Shown: in pieces, positions 8,687 through 17,229 of the stretch
Layout: every line of letters starts with the position of its first letter
Numbering within the stretch: position 1 is the stretch's first letter
Assembly: GCA_934233745.1 (NCBI GenBank)
Contig: CAKQGN010000001.1
Coordinates: 248,001-312,000 of the forward strand
DNA length: 64,000 nucleotides
Source of the DNA: an uncultured Clostridia bacterium
GTDB lineage: Bacteria; Bacillota; Clostridia; Christensenellales; CAG-917
Direction: 5' to 3'
Program-made: the position numbers and the translations under genes
The notes under the pieces: model-generated
What the model saw: the letters and a program-made list of their open reading frames with translations, nothing else
What the model was told of the DNA's origin: nothing
Database searches by the model: none

Positions 8687-11600
8687 ATGAAAAAAGTAAT
8701 GATCGGAATCCTAATTCTCATACCGATAATCGTTTTGGTTGTCGTTGCGCTTGTGTCCGTCATCGTGTCGGTCAACGCTCACATTGCCGTTGAAGACTTG
8801 CAATTGAGATACAAAGGGACGGACAAAACCGTTTACGATCTTCAAATTCCTTTAGACGAGGTTGCAAACGTCAATATATACAACTATGTCGATGCGATAG
8901 TGTATCCCCAAAAAGCAACCAACAAGACGGTTGAATGGCAGATAGTGGGCGATGTTTCCTACACCGACGAAAACTATGAAACACTGAGAAACAAGTACCT
9001 TTCCGACCTTTCTGCTCTCAAAGCGGAATTGGAAGGGGAGCTTGCAAGAGGCTCGTTTTCAACGGCGGCAAGGCAAAATGCTTATAATATCGCAAAGGGA
9101 AAGTATTACAAAGATTCGTCGCTTATCATCTCCGCAATGGCGGATATATTGCTTGAAAAAGTGTATCCGGCGGCGGCTTTTGTGGACGGCAACGGAAAAG
9201 AAGTCGAGTCCAACACAACAGGCAAGATGATTGTAAGCTCATATTGCAAATTTACCATTCGCGCACAAGCCGAAACCGTGTCAAAGACAATCACCGTGTC
9301 CGTCGTGGGCTATGACGTCGAAAGAGTTACGCTCAACGTTTCGGAGGAAGAGAGTACAACTCTCGGCGTGGGTGAATCCATGCGTATTTTCGAGTCGTAT
9401 ACACCCATTGACAGCATTGTCAACAAGACCATTTGGTCAAGCTCGGACGAAAGCGTCGTTTCTGTCGACCGAAACGGCGTTGTAACCGCGCTCAAAGAAG
9501 GCAGAGCGACGATAACGCTTAAAGCGAGCGTCTATTCGTCCGAAAAGGAGGACGCGCTCAGATTCGTCGAAGGCTCTATTGAGCTGAATGTCGAACAAAA
9601 GGGCGCAAGTTCGAAATTCGGAGAAAAACTTGTCACAAACAAGTCGAGTTTTTCGCTTGCCGAAATCGGCGTTGTCAAAGACGAAATAACAAGCGTTGAA
9701 GGTGCAACCGTCAATGCGGACGGAACTGTGTCGATGATTGCGGATACGGCGGTAATCACAATGCAAGACGGCAAAAAACTCACCGTCACGAGTTGCTCCG
9801 ACAGAGACATTGCTTTTAGAAATATACGTTTTTACGAAAACGAAAGCGGATATGTTCTTGCCGTCGGCGAAAACGTGCTTGATTTAGATTTGGTTTGGGC
9901 AGATATGCTCAAAGAAGGCAATCCGCAAGGTGTGGTTTGGGCTTCTTCCGATTCGAAAATCGCGACCGTCGACGAAAACGGCGAAGTCAAGGGCGTTTCA
10001 AGCGGTCTTGTCACAATCACCGCTACATTGGGCGCAAAATCCGTCAGCGTGACAATCAACGTACAAAACAAACTTTCACAAATCCAGCTGCGCACGTCCG
10101 ACGCGTCGCTTGCCATAGGTATTGCGCGCGAAACCGTGTTTGCAAGTCAAAAGTACGTTGACGTGAGCGTAAACAACGACAAGGTTGCAAATTCCACGCT
10201 CATTGCCGTTCAAGGTCAGCCGGAGGGAGCAACCGCGGCGCAACTTGCGGCATTTTATTCGGCATACAACTTTGAAATCGTTGAGGGCAAAGAATTCGCT
10301 TCGCTTGACACGGTTGTAAGAAACAAAGTCGTGTTTACAAACGCAACGGAAGGCATGGGCAAGCAAAAAGTTGTTGTCAAGGTCAGCGCAAAGTATCCCA
10401 AGTACGAAGGAATGACCAGATTTACCACCGAAACCGTCGCTTTGAACGTGGTTTACGGCGTTGCGGTGAAGGATATACGAGAGCTTCAACAGGCGTCGAA
10501 AGATCAGGAAGCGTATGCGAAAAAAGAAGACAATATCGTCAATCCCGACGGAATAGAAGTGTGGCGATTGCAAAACGGCAACGACACATATATCGTGCGA
10601 AATGCCAAATATTCAAAGCAAACTTATGCGATAGTGTTTGAAAACAACTGTGCGTATACCCCCGAATATGACAAAAACGGCGAAATCGTGGCAAGTGTTA
10701 CCTACGACAATTTTGTGCGTTTTTACGGCGACGTATACGGAAACAATCACATGCTTTCCGCAAAGAGAGGACAGGTCAAGGACTATCTTGTCGGCATACA
10801 TTGGAGCAATGTCAAAATGTCGAATCTGGTCATGAGAGTCAACGACATCGGCGACAATGCGGAAATCACCGATGCGGAAGACACTCAATCGTTTAAGGGA
10901 GACGTCGTTGACGTCGAATACGGACACGACAGACTAAAAGGTATACGCTTCGAATATTGCATATTCGAAAACTCGCGTCAAGGCGTAACCACGTATAACG
11001 CAGACATCGAATACGACGGTTGCATTATGCGCAATATGATTCAATGCGCTATGTATATTCCGCAAAGGATTTATCAGGACGAATACGGATATCGTCCGTG
11101 GTACTCGCACGTGTCGCTCAACAACTTCATTTGTTCAAATACGCTCGGTACGCTCATGTCAATCACATATGAGGCATTCACTATGACAAACAGCACAACC
11201 GGCAGATTTGTTAAAAACGACCTCTCTGCAAACGAGGAATTCTTTATGGATACGTTCTATAAAGACGGCATAAACTGCGTTGTCACTCAAACGGGTTTTC
11301 TCGACGCATACAACTGGCAGGACATCCGAAATGCAAAACTCATCGATTTGGGCGAGGATCAAAAAGCGTTCAACGATGTCATAGGGAAAATGCTCGGCAA
11401 TTTGATTGAGGAAAACTCCACCTTTGCCAATTACAAATTTGCGGCAGCCGACGGCAAGACATACATGCATGTCGCATTCCTTGTCACGGGCATTTCATTC
11501 GGTGACGGCATCACCGATGCGCCGACGTATCTCGAACTCGATATGGAAGACAAAAACTATCATTGCATAGACACGCACACGCTCAAAGAAGAGGGTGGCA

Positions 11601-11737
11601 CAGTTGCGGCGACGGCGGCGAAATTCCTTAAAGGTATGTCCATAAAACTTTACGGTTACGACAATACGTCGCCAATCAATCCGAACACGCCTCCGTATCA
11701 GGTCAACAGCGCGTTGATTGCAAGGATTCACTCGTAA
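8687..11737 (+). CDS. anchored surface protein with Ig-like (BIG2) domains and a beta-helix, copy 2
   Basis: A 1016-residue paralogue of the preceding protein with the same order: signal-anchor MKKVMIGILILIPIIVL, N-terminal domain, BIG2 strands (WSSSDESVVSVDRNGVVTA; WASSDSKIATVDENGEVKG), then beta-helix (FYGDVYGNNHML, NVKMSNLVMRVN, ADIEYDGCIMRN) and a conserved C-terminal module with GFLDAYNWQ. It is longer mainly through an insertion near residue 105, a helical Ala/Lys/Leu-rich stretch absent from copy 1. It starts 9 bp after copy 1 stops, with GGAAAG upstream. The pair arose by tandem duplication and has diverged throughout, so it is not recent. A terminator follows at 11776. Confidence 0.85.
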   Translation: MKKVMIGILILIPIIVLVVVALVSVIVSVNAHIAVEDLQLRYKGTDKTVYDLQIPLDEVANVNIYNYVDAIVYPQKATNKTVEWQIVGDVSYTDENYETLRNKYLSDLSALKAELEGELARGSFSTAARQNAYNIAKGKYYKDSSLIISAMADILLEKVYPAAAFVDGNGKEVESNTTGKMIVSSYCKFTIRAQAETVSKTITVSVVGYDVERVTLNVSEEESTTLGVGESMRIFESYTPIDSIVNKTIWSSSDESVVSVDRNGVVTALKEGRATITLKASVYSSEKEDALRFVEGSIELNVEQKGASSKFGEKLVTNKSSFSLAEIGVVKDEITSVEGATVNADGTVSMIADTAVITMQDGKKLTVTSCSDRDIAFRNIRFYENESGYVLAVGENVLDLDLVWADMLKEGNPQGVVWASSDSKIATVDENGEVKGVSSGLVTITATLGAKSVSVTINVQNKLSQIQLRTSDASLAIGIARETVFASQKYVDVSVNNDKVANSTLIAVQGQPEGATAAQLAAFYSAYNFEIVEGKEFASLDTVVRNKVVFTNATEGMGKQKVVVKVSAKYPKYEGMTRFTTETVALNVVYGVAVKDIRELQQASKDQEAYAKKEDNIVNPDGIEVWRLQNGNDTYIVRNAKYSKQTYAIVFENNCAYTPEYDKNGEIVASVTYDNFVRFYGDVYGNNHMLSAKRGQVKDYLVGIHWSNVKMSNLVMRVNDIGDNAEITDAEDTQSFKGDVVDVEYGHDRLKGIRFEYCIFENSRQGVTTYNADIEYDGCIMRNMIQCAMYIPQRIYQDEYGYRPWYSHVSLNNFICSNTLGTLMSITYEAFTMTNSTTGRFVKNDLSANEEFFMDTFYKDGINCVVTQTGFLDAYNWQDIRNAKLIDLGEDQKAFNDVIGKMLGNLIEENSTFANYKFAAADGKTYMHVAFLVTGISFGDGITDAPTYLELDMEDKNYHCIDTHTLKEEGGTVAATAAKFLKGMSIKLYGYDNTSPINPNTPPYQVNSALIARIHS

Positions 11738-11775
11738 TCGAGAAAACTTATTCAAAAGAAACGAATACAAAAAAG

Positions 11776-11805
11776 AATCTCGCAAATTTGCGAGATTTTT
11801 TTTGT
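11776..11805 (+). terminator. terminator of the exporter/surface-protein operon
   Basis: AATCTCGCAAATTTGCGAGATT (11776-11797) followed by a T-run, 38 bp after the second surface-protein stop. Confidence 0.85.
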
Positions 11806-11855
11806 GTGAGCGTTATAGTTGTCCGATAGCGGTTTATTTTCGCTCAAACGGATGT

Positions 11856-12752
11856 TCAGAAAGGACGTTGTGTGTAGACTGCAACGTAGTCGACAAGGAA
11901 GTCGACGGGGAAAGTGCCTTCGGGGTTGTCGAATACGCTTTTGGCAAAAACAAAGTCGGGCTTTGCGGCATTTCCGTTTTTCCCGCCCACTTCGACCGAA
12001 AGGAACAAGTAGTCGTCCTGCACCGTGGAAATGAATCTTTTGTCGGTTAGTTCAACGACGAGTTGTCTGTCAAAGTAGAACCGATAGTATTGTTCCGTCC
12101 ATTCCAACCCGAAAGTATGCCAACCGTTGTACAGGCGTATATCGGTGTTTTTGACGCGGCTTGAGTTGACGAACATCTCTTTTTTGTAATAGTTTTTGTC
12201 GTAATCGCCCACATGCACCGCACATTGATAGGTATCGATATCGGTGGGCATAATGTTTGTCATCCCGATTGGGTTAAAGTAGGGGGATTCCATGATGTCG
12301 ATTTCCGCTCCGCAAATGCTTACGTCGTTTGTCGGACTGTCATTCATCATACCCTGTGGCATAAGCCAGAAAGCAGACCATATTCCGCTTGCCTTGGGAA
12401 GGTGACAGCGCGCTTCGTAATAACCGAATTTTCTTTCGTATTTGTTCATTGTATCGATTGCGCCGCTGTAGAATTTTCCGTCTTTTTCAACCGTGCGCAA
12501 CACAAGATAGCCGTTGTCGGTGAAGGCTTGTTCACTGTCCCAATATCCGCCTTTTCTCACTTCGTGATGAACATTCCATATGCTTGTGTCGAGTTCGCCG
12601 TCAAAATCGTCGAAAAACACGCGATATTCGTCGCTGTCGCGGTCAATCGCTCTCAAAAGCGCAATATCCGCATCGCATGCAACGAAACATGCAAGACAAA
12701 TAAAAAGCAAAAACAAAACGGCAATGTAAAACGCAAATCCTTTTTTGTTCAT
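11856..12752 (-). CDS. glycoside hydrolase family 16 lipoprotein (beta-glucanase-like)
   Basis: A 298-residue secreted enzyme. The N-terminus has a hydrophobic signal ending in the lipobox-like CFVAC, so it is probably tethered as a lipoprotein after cleavage before Cys. The GH16 fold is shown by FDGELDTSIWNVH, YYEARCHLPKASGIWSAFWLMP and the diagnostic catalytic motif EIDIMES near residue 150, whose two Glu act as nucleophile and acid/base. Family members cut beta-1,3, beta-1,3-1,4 glucans or related galactans; the substrate cannot be fixed here. The esterase gene upstream lies on the same strand 148 bp away, suggesting joint polysaccharide breakdown. Confidence 0.92.
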   Translation of the reverse strand: MNKKGFAFYIAVLFLLFICLACFVACDADIALLRAIDRDSDEYRVFFDDFDGELDTSIWNVHHEVRKGGYWDSEQAFTDNGYLVLRTVEKDGKFYSGAIDTMNKYERKFGYYEARCHLPKASGIWSAFWLMPQGMMNDSPTNDVSICGAEIDIMESPYFNPIGMTNIMPTDIDTYQCAVHVGDYDKNYYKKEMFVNSSRVKNTDIRLYNGWHTFGLEWTEQYYRFYFDRQLVVELTDKRFISTVQDDYLFLSVEVGGKNGNAAKPDFVFAKSVFDNPEGTFPVDFLVDYVAVYTQRPF

Positions 12753-12900
12753 ATTTTCCCTCCTCTTTTGTATGATACGCTTTTATCTTAAACAAGGTTT
12801 GTTGCAAAGTCAATGGCGAAAAGAGCGCAACAGATGAAACAAACTGACGTTTATGTTTGTTTAATCGAGTAATTTTGCAAAAATGTATCGTAAACAAAGC

Positions 12901-13803
12901 TCAGTTTTCGACAAAAATCATTTTTGCAAAATCATAGAGTGCACTGCGCCACACCGATTGGTCGTGACCACCCGCATATTTTTTGCTCAAATGCGCTATA
13001 TTGTTTTGAGTGAGTTTGCTGTCGATATGCGGATAGAACAGGCTTGTCGAGGTATCGAGATTGCCGATTGCAAGCATCACGACGTCGAAGATTTTGCCCT
13101 CTTCATATCGAAAATCAGGCACGGTCGTGTCAAACGATACGGGTTTATCGCCGAATCCGGACGGAGAAAATGCCCCTACATAGTTGAAATAGTCCTGATA
13201 TTTGAATGCGGTGAGCAAAGTTTCTCTTCCGCCCATCGAAAAGCCCGCGATAGCGGTGCCGGTTCTATCTGTGAGGGTGGAGTATTGCTCGTTGACGTAG
13301 GGCATAATCGAGGTGACTATTTCGTCTGCGGTTTTGTCAAACATAGTGCAGTAGTCCTCGGAAAAAATGCTCGGCATCGCGTCGCTTGTGATATTGCTGT
13401 CCACGGATACGACAATCATAGCCGCTGCGTCACCCTCTATTTGCAGGTTTTGAAGCACGTATTTCGCATTGCACATCGTAAGCCAGCTTTTGTATGTGCA
13501 GGACATGCCGTGCAAAAGGTACAATACGGGATACGCTTTTGTTTCGTCATAGTTTGCAGGCAGGGTAACGTACGCTTTTCGCTCGGTGTTCGTGATGCTT
13601 GAAAAATATGTTATTTCAATGTCTTCGCCGTAGGCATAACCCTCTTTTTCTTCGTAAAAAAGCGGCTCTGACGGAGGTTCGGGTTCGGGTGTAGGTGTCG
13701 GATTAGGCGAAGTAGGTTTTTCGTTGCAGGCAAAAAGAATGCAACTTGCCGTGCAAATCGTTATGATAAGAATAATAAACCTAAAGATACTTTTTTTGTT
13801 CAT
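12901..13803 (-). CDS. esterase lipoprotein of the alpha/beta-hydrolase (esterase D / CE1-like) type
   Basis: About 300 residues. The N-terminus MNKKSIFRFIILIITICTAS leads to lipobox LFAC and a Pro/Glu-rich linker, so it is an exported lipoprotein. The enzyme domain has YPVLYLLHGMS (oxyanion region), the nucleophile elbow GFSMGG near residue 185, and a late GGHDQSVW holding the catalytic His. This matches the putative-esterase family that includes feruloyl and acetyl xylan esterases. The ATG at 13803 has poor spacing to the GGAAGG upstream; an in-frame TTG at 13815 fits better and adds only four residues. It lies before the GH16 gene on the same strand, consistent with polysaccharide de-esterification. 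Confidence 0.88.
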   Translation of the reverse strand: MNKKSIFRFIILIITICTASCILFACNEKPTSPNPTPTPEPEPPSEPLFYEEKEGYAYGEDIEITYFSSITNTERKAYVTLPANYDETKAYPVLYLLHGMSCTYKSWLTMCNAKYVLQNLQIEGDAAAMIVVSVDSNITSDAMPSIFSEDYCTMFDKTADEIVTSIMPYVNEQYSTLTDRTGTAIAGFSMGGRETLLTAFKYQDYFNYVGAFSPSGFGDKPVSFDTTVPDFRYEEGKIFDVVMLAIGNLDTSTSLFYPHIDSKLTQNNIAHLSKKYAGGHDQSVWRSALYDFAKMIFVEN

Positions 13804-13910
13804 ATGCAATTTCAAACCGATTTCCGCCTTCCTTTGCCTAAATGTAACACACATTGTTTGAGTTTGCAATACTTTACTCGGCAATCGCACATCATTAAAA
13901 ACAATAAGTA

Positions 13911-13954
13911 TGTTACAAAAAAACAAGAAACGTCGTGTCTGACGCTTCTTGTTT
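13911..13954 (-). terminator. terminator of the lysine ABC operon
   Basis: Minus-strand stem AAACAAGAAGCGTC / GACGTTTCTTGTTT with a 6-nt loop and T-run, about 50 bp after the ATPase stop. Confidence 0.85.
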
Positions 13955-14001
13955 TGACAATTTGTGGTTTTTATGCAAAAATCGACAATCTAAACCGACA
14001 T

Positions 14002-14880
14002 TTATGAATTTTGTTTTTCGGCAAGCATACGGGAGAGAAACTCTTTTGTGCGTTCTTCCTTGGGGGCGGTGAAGATTTGATCCGGCGTTCCGCTTTCGAC
14101 AATAACGCCTCCGTCCATAAACACAACCTTGTTTGCGACGTCGCGCGCAAAAGTCATTTCATGCGTGACGACGATCATCGTAAGTCCTGCCTCTGCAAGA
14201 TCTTTCATAACTTCGAGCACTTCGCCCACCATTTCGGGATCGAGAGCGGAAGTCGGCTCGTCAAAGAGTATGACTTCGGGGGACATCGCAAGGGCGCGCG
14301 CTATAGCCACGCGTTGTTTTTGTCCGCCCGAGAGTTGACGCGGCTTTGCGTTGACGTATGCGTTCATGCCGACAAGTTCGAGGTATTTCATTGCAACCGC
14401 ATTTGCCTCGTCCTTTTTCATTTTCAACACTTTGCGAGGACCTATAGTGCAGTTTGCAAGCACGTTGAGATTGTTGAATAGGTTGAACGATTGAAAAACC
14501 ATCGTCACTTTTTCGCGATATTTTGCCGCGCTTTTCGTCTTGGTAACGTCTTCGCCGTGGAAAAAGATTTGCCCCGACGAAGGCGTTTCAAATAGATTGA
14601 TGCAGCGAAGAAGGGTGGATTTGCCGCTGCCGGACGAGCCTATGATACAGGTGACGTCTCCTTTTTCCACATCGAAGTCGATGTCTTTAAGCACTTCGTG
14701 ATTGCCGAAAATCTTGCCCAGATGACGCACTTCTATTATAGATTCGCTTGCGCTTTCGTTTTGCGTGGTTTCGCTGCAAAGTGTCTGATTTTGAGTATCT
14801 GTTTGGGTGTTTTCCATATTCATTGCTTCGGTGTCGGCAATGTTTGTGCCTGTTTCGGCGGTTATGATTTTTTCGCTCAT
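14002..14880 (-). CDS. amino-acid ABC importer ATPase (GlnQ/HisP family), probably lysine
   Basis: A 292-residue ATPase of the polar amino acid uptake family. Motifs: Walker [10 protein letters not shown] near residue 81, Q-loop [12 protein letters not shown], signature [19 protein letters not shown] near 185, Walker [15 protein letters not shown], and H-loop VVTHEM. The first 45 residues are a polar Thr/Asn/Glu-rich extension not usual for the family. ATG overlaps the permease stop (ATGA). It is the third gene of an operon whose leader is a lysine riboswitch, so I infer lysine as the substrate; the family alone would only say polar amino acids. Confidence 0.95.
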   Translation of the reverse strand: MSEKIITAETGTNIADTEAMNMENTQTDTQNQTLCSETTQNESASESIIEVRHLGKIFGNHEVLKDIDFDVEKGDVTCIIGSSGSGKSTLLRCINLFETPSSGQIFFHGEDVTKTKSAAKYREKVTMVFQSFNLFNNLNVLANCTIGPRKVLKMKKDEANAVAMKYLELVGMNAYVNAKPRQLSGGQKQRVAIARALAMSPEVILFDEPTSALDPEMVGEVLEVMKDLAEAGLTMIVVTHEMTFARDVANKVVFMDGGVIVESGTPDQIFTAPKEERTKEFLSRMLAEKQNS

Positions 14881-15659
14881 TGTTCGTTTCCCCCCATTGC
14901 CTTGTTTTCGCGCGCCATGGACTCTGCGTCCATATTTTGCGAACCCATAATTTGATAATCTTTTTTGCCGTCCATTTTCTTTTCGATGAGACGCAAAATT
15001 CGAGTTATAGTAAATGTAAGCACAAAGTAGATTGCCGCAATCACAAGATAGGTTTCAAATGTTTGATATGTGGAAAGCACAATGGATTTACCATAGAAGA
15101 ACAGCTCTGTGAATCCGATGACGTTTAGCACCGACGTATCCTTGATGTTGATGACAAATTCGTTTGCGACGCTGGGCATAATGTTGCGCAACGATTGTGG
15201 CAGAACGATGTTCCACATAGTTTGCGAGTGCGTCATACCGATTGCTTGCGCGCCCTCGAATTGACCTTTGTCGATTGAGATGATGCCGCCTCTGACGATT
15301 TCCGCCATATACGCGCCCGTGTTTATGGATACGATAATCAAACCTGCAAGCGTGACGTTCATCGTGCTGCCGTTGTTGATAAGCGCAAAGCCCCAGAAAA
15401 TAACCATTGCCTGCACCATCATAGGCGTGCCGCGGAATATCTCGATGTACGCCGACAAGATGAAGTCGCCGATTTTTTTGAGCGCCGCCAAAAACTTGTT
15501 TTTGGGAGTGTCGAGAGTGCGATACATACCTATCAAAACACCGATAAGCAAGCCGACTATCGTGCCGACGATTGCCACCAACATAGTGTATCCCACACCT
15601 TTGAGAATCCACTTGTAGTAGGTGGAAATTATATTACCGATTCTTTCAAAAAAGCTCAT
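14877..15659 (-). CDS. amino-acid ABC importer permease (HisM/GlnP family), probably lysine
   Basis: A 260-residue inner-membrane permease with about five helices. The EAA loop that contacts the ATPase is clear: [34 protein letters not shown] and [13 protein letters not shown] are typical of glutamine/histidine/lysine-type permeases. It is 12 bp downstream of the binding-protein gene and overlaps the ATPase gene by four bases. About 50 residues of polar tail ([20 protein letters not shown]) extend past the last helix. Confidence 0.94.
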   Translation of the reverse strand: MSFFERIGNIISTYYKWILKGVGYTMLVAIVGTIVGLLIGVLIGMYRTLDTPKNKFLAALKKIGDFILSAYIEIFRGTPMMVQAMVIFWGFALINNGSTMNVTLAGLIIVSINTGAYMAEIVRGGIISIDKGQFEGAQAIGMTHSQTMWNIVLPQSLRNIMPSVANEFVINIKDTSVLNVIGFTELFFYGKSIVLSTYQTFETYLVIAAIYFVLTFTITRILRLIEKKMDGKKDYQIMGSQNMDAESMARENKAMGGNEQ

Positions 15660-15671
15660 AGTTATCCTTTG

Positions 15672-16523
15672 TTAGTTGTTTTGCGTTGACCAAAGTTTTG
15701 CGTTTTCCATCATTTGTTCGCGTTCGGCTGTCGAAATTGAGGCAAGAGCCGCGTTGACAGCGTCTTTGTATTTGCTACCTTTTTTCATACCTATTGCGAT
15801 TTGAGTGTCCTTGTCGCTTGCGGTAAATCCGGTTGAGTTGTTTTTGAGGGGAATGTAGACAAAATCGGGATTTGCAGCACAGTCGGCAATCGCACCCGGC
15901 TCTTCTGCAACGTATCCGTCAAGGTCTTTCGAGTTTTTGAGAGCATTGACCATAGCAGGGAAAGATTCCAACGGGGTTGCGCGCTTATAACCGATAGCGG
16001 TCGCTTGAGCCTCCAATGCTCTGTCATGGAAAGTTCCGTTTTGAGCCACTAGAGTTGCGCCTCTGAAGTCTGCAAGAGTGGTTGCGTGTGCATAGTTGCC
16101 CGACTTTTTCACGACAAGCACAAGGTTGCTTTGATAGTATGCGTCCGAAAAGTCGATTGCCTTGAGTCTTTCTGCCGTGGGACTCATACCTGCAATGATA
16201 AAGTCAAGCGTGCCTGTTGTTACACCTGGCAGAAGCGCATCCCAATCAAGTTTTTTGATGACGAGTTTTTTGCCCATAGAATCGGCAATGCGTTGTGCGA
16301 TTTGAATGTCATAGCCGTTGGCATAGCCCTCGGCGTTTGAAATCTTCACGGCATTGTTGGCATCTGTGGTTTGAGTGAAGTTGAAGGGAATGTAGCCACA
16401 TTCTAGTCCGATGACAATCGAATCTGAGTCTTTTTGGTTGCATGCGGCAAAGGACAAAATTCCAAATGCCAAAACTGCAACGAGCAGTAGGGTTGCGAAA
16501 ATGCTTGTGAGAGTCTTTTTCAT
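15672..16523 (-). CDS. amino-acid ABC importer substrate-binding lipoprotein, probably lysine
   Basis: A 283-residue solute-binding protein of the bacterial extracellular family 3. The signal peptide MKKTLTSIFATLLLVAV leads to lipobox SFAAC. After it come IVIGLECGYIPFNFTQ, the ligand-contact region NGYDIQIAQRIADSMG, DFIIAGMSPTAERLKAIDFS, and AQNGTFHDRALEAQ, all hallmarks of the family. The ATG at 16523 has AGGAGA at 16531-16536; longer in-frame extensions would run through the riboswitch terminator and are not credible. First gene of the operon, controlled by the lysine riboswitch at 16623-16797. Confidence 0.95.
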   Translation of the reverse strand: MKKTLTSIFATLLLVAVLAFGILSFAACNQKDSDSIVIGLECGYIPFNFTQTTDANNAVKISNAEGYANGYDIQIAQRIADSMGKKLVIKKLDWDALLPGVTTGTLDFIIAGMSPTAERLKAIDFSDAYYQSNLVLVVKKSGNYAHATTLADFRGATLVAQNGTFHDRALEAQATAIGYKRATPLESFPAMVNALKNSKDLDGYVAEEPGAIADCAANPDFVYIPLKNNSTGFTASDKDTQIAIGMKKGSKYKDAVNAALASISTAEREQMMENAKLWSTQNN

Positions 16524-16579
16524 AATTGTTTCTCCTGCGAAAAGTATTTTACAAATCGACGGTAGGCGACATCGAGGAT

Positions 16580-16612
16580 AAAAAAATCCGCAATGCCAAC
16601 AACATTGCGGAT
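16580..16612 (-). terminator. lysine-riboswitch expression-platform terminator
   Basis: Minus-strand ATCCGCAATG / CATTGCGGAT with a 7-nt loop followed by seven T residues, between the aptamer and the start codon. Confidence 0.88.
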
Positions 16613-16622
16613 ATAAAATATC

Positions 16623-16797
16623 GCTCAACGTTGATAGCGCTCCACCTTTAAGGTGACAGTACAACGCATATTCTGCGTTGTCCCAAGAAAGATCGTTTCA
16701 GACCAAACAAGTCTTTCTTTCGGCGGATTTTCCTTTGCCACCGCGACGAAGTCTGCGCCGTCGGCTTATCATAAAATCCGCACCTCTATCGAGATGA
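16623..16797 (-). promoter_or_regulatory. lysine riboswitch (L-box)
   Basis: Read on the minus strand, the leader has the conserved L-box blocks in order: GATAGAGGTGCG, then GCCGAAAGAAAGAC with its partner TCTTTCTTGGG, then ACTGTCACC, AAGGTGGAGCGCTATC. The 5' GATAG and 3' CTATC close P1. A strong terminator follows at 16580-16612, so lysine binding should stop transcription of the importer operon. The match is by motif, not by a covariance model. Confidence 0.92.
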
Positions 16798-16804
16798 TGT
16801 ACAA

Positions 16805-16833
16805 AGTTTAGCACGCCGCTTGCTTAAAGTCCA
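16805..16833 (-). promoter_or_regulatory. promoter of the lysine importer operon
   Basis: Minus strand TGGACT, 17 bp, TAAACT, just upstream of the riboswitch 5' end. Confidence 0.55.
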
Positions 16834-16965
16834 GCGTTTATGACAAGTTTTTTTCACAAAAAAATATTCTTTTGTCGCTTGCTTTCATGTCGTCATTGCA
16901 AAAGTGCGACGACATTGCATTGCGACTTGACAAGAAAAGTAACGAAACAAAAATCACAAAAACGC

Positions 16966-16994
16966 TTGTCTATGTCGCAAAAATGATGTAATAT
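16966..16994 (+). promoter_or_regulatory. tRNA-Ala promoter
   Basis: TTGTCT, 17 bp, TAATAT, ending 27 bp before the mature tRNA. Confidence 0.65.
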
Positions 16995-17021
16995 AAGTGA
17001 GCAAAACAAATTTAACCTCAT

Positions 17022-17097
<76 letters not shown>

Positions 17098-17100
17098 CCA

Positions 17101-17132
17101 AAATACCATACATTTTGTATGGTATTTTTTTG
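17101..17132 (+). terminator. tRNA-Ala terminator
   Basis: AAATACCATAC-attttg-type loop-GTATGGTATT then a T-run, starting four bases after the tRNA. Confidence 0.88.
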
Positions 17133-17178
17133 TTTATTTTTTGTTTGTGTTTCATAGATATATGGCGATTTTTGGGCG

Positions 17179-17207
17179 TTGACTTTGTGTTTGGGGGAAA
17201 GTATAAT
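17179..17207 (+). promoter_or_regulatory. alkaline phosphatase promoter
   Basis: TTGACT, 17 bp, TATAAT, ending 22 bp before the start codon at 17230. Confidence 0.75.
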
Positions 17208-17229
17208 TTGGATATAAGGCGGTGAAGAT

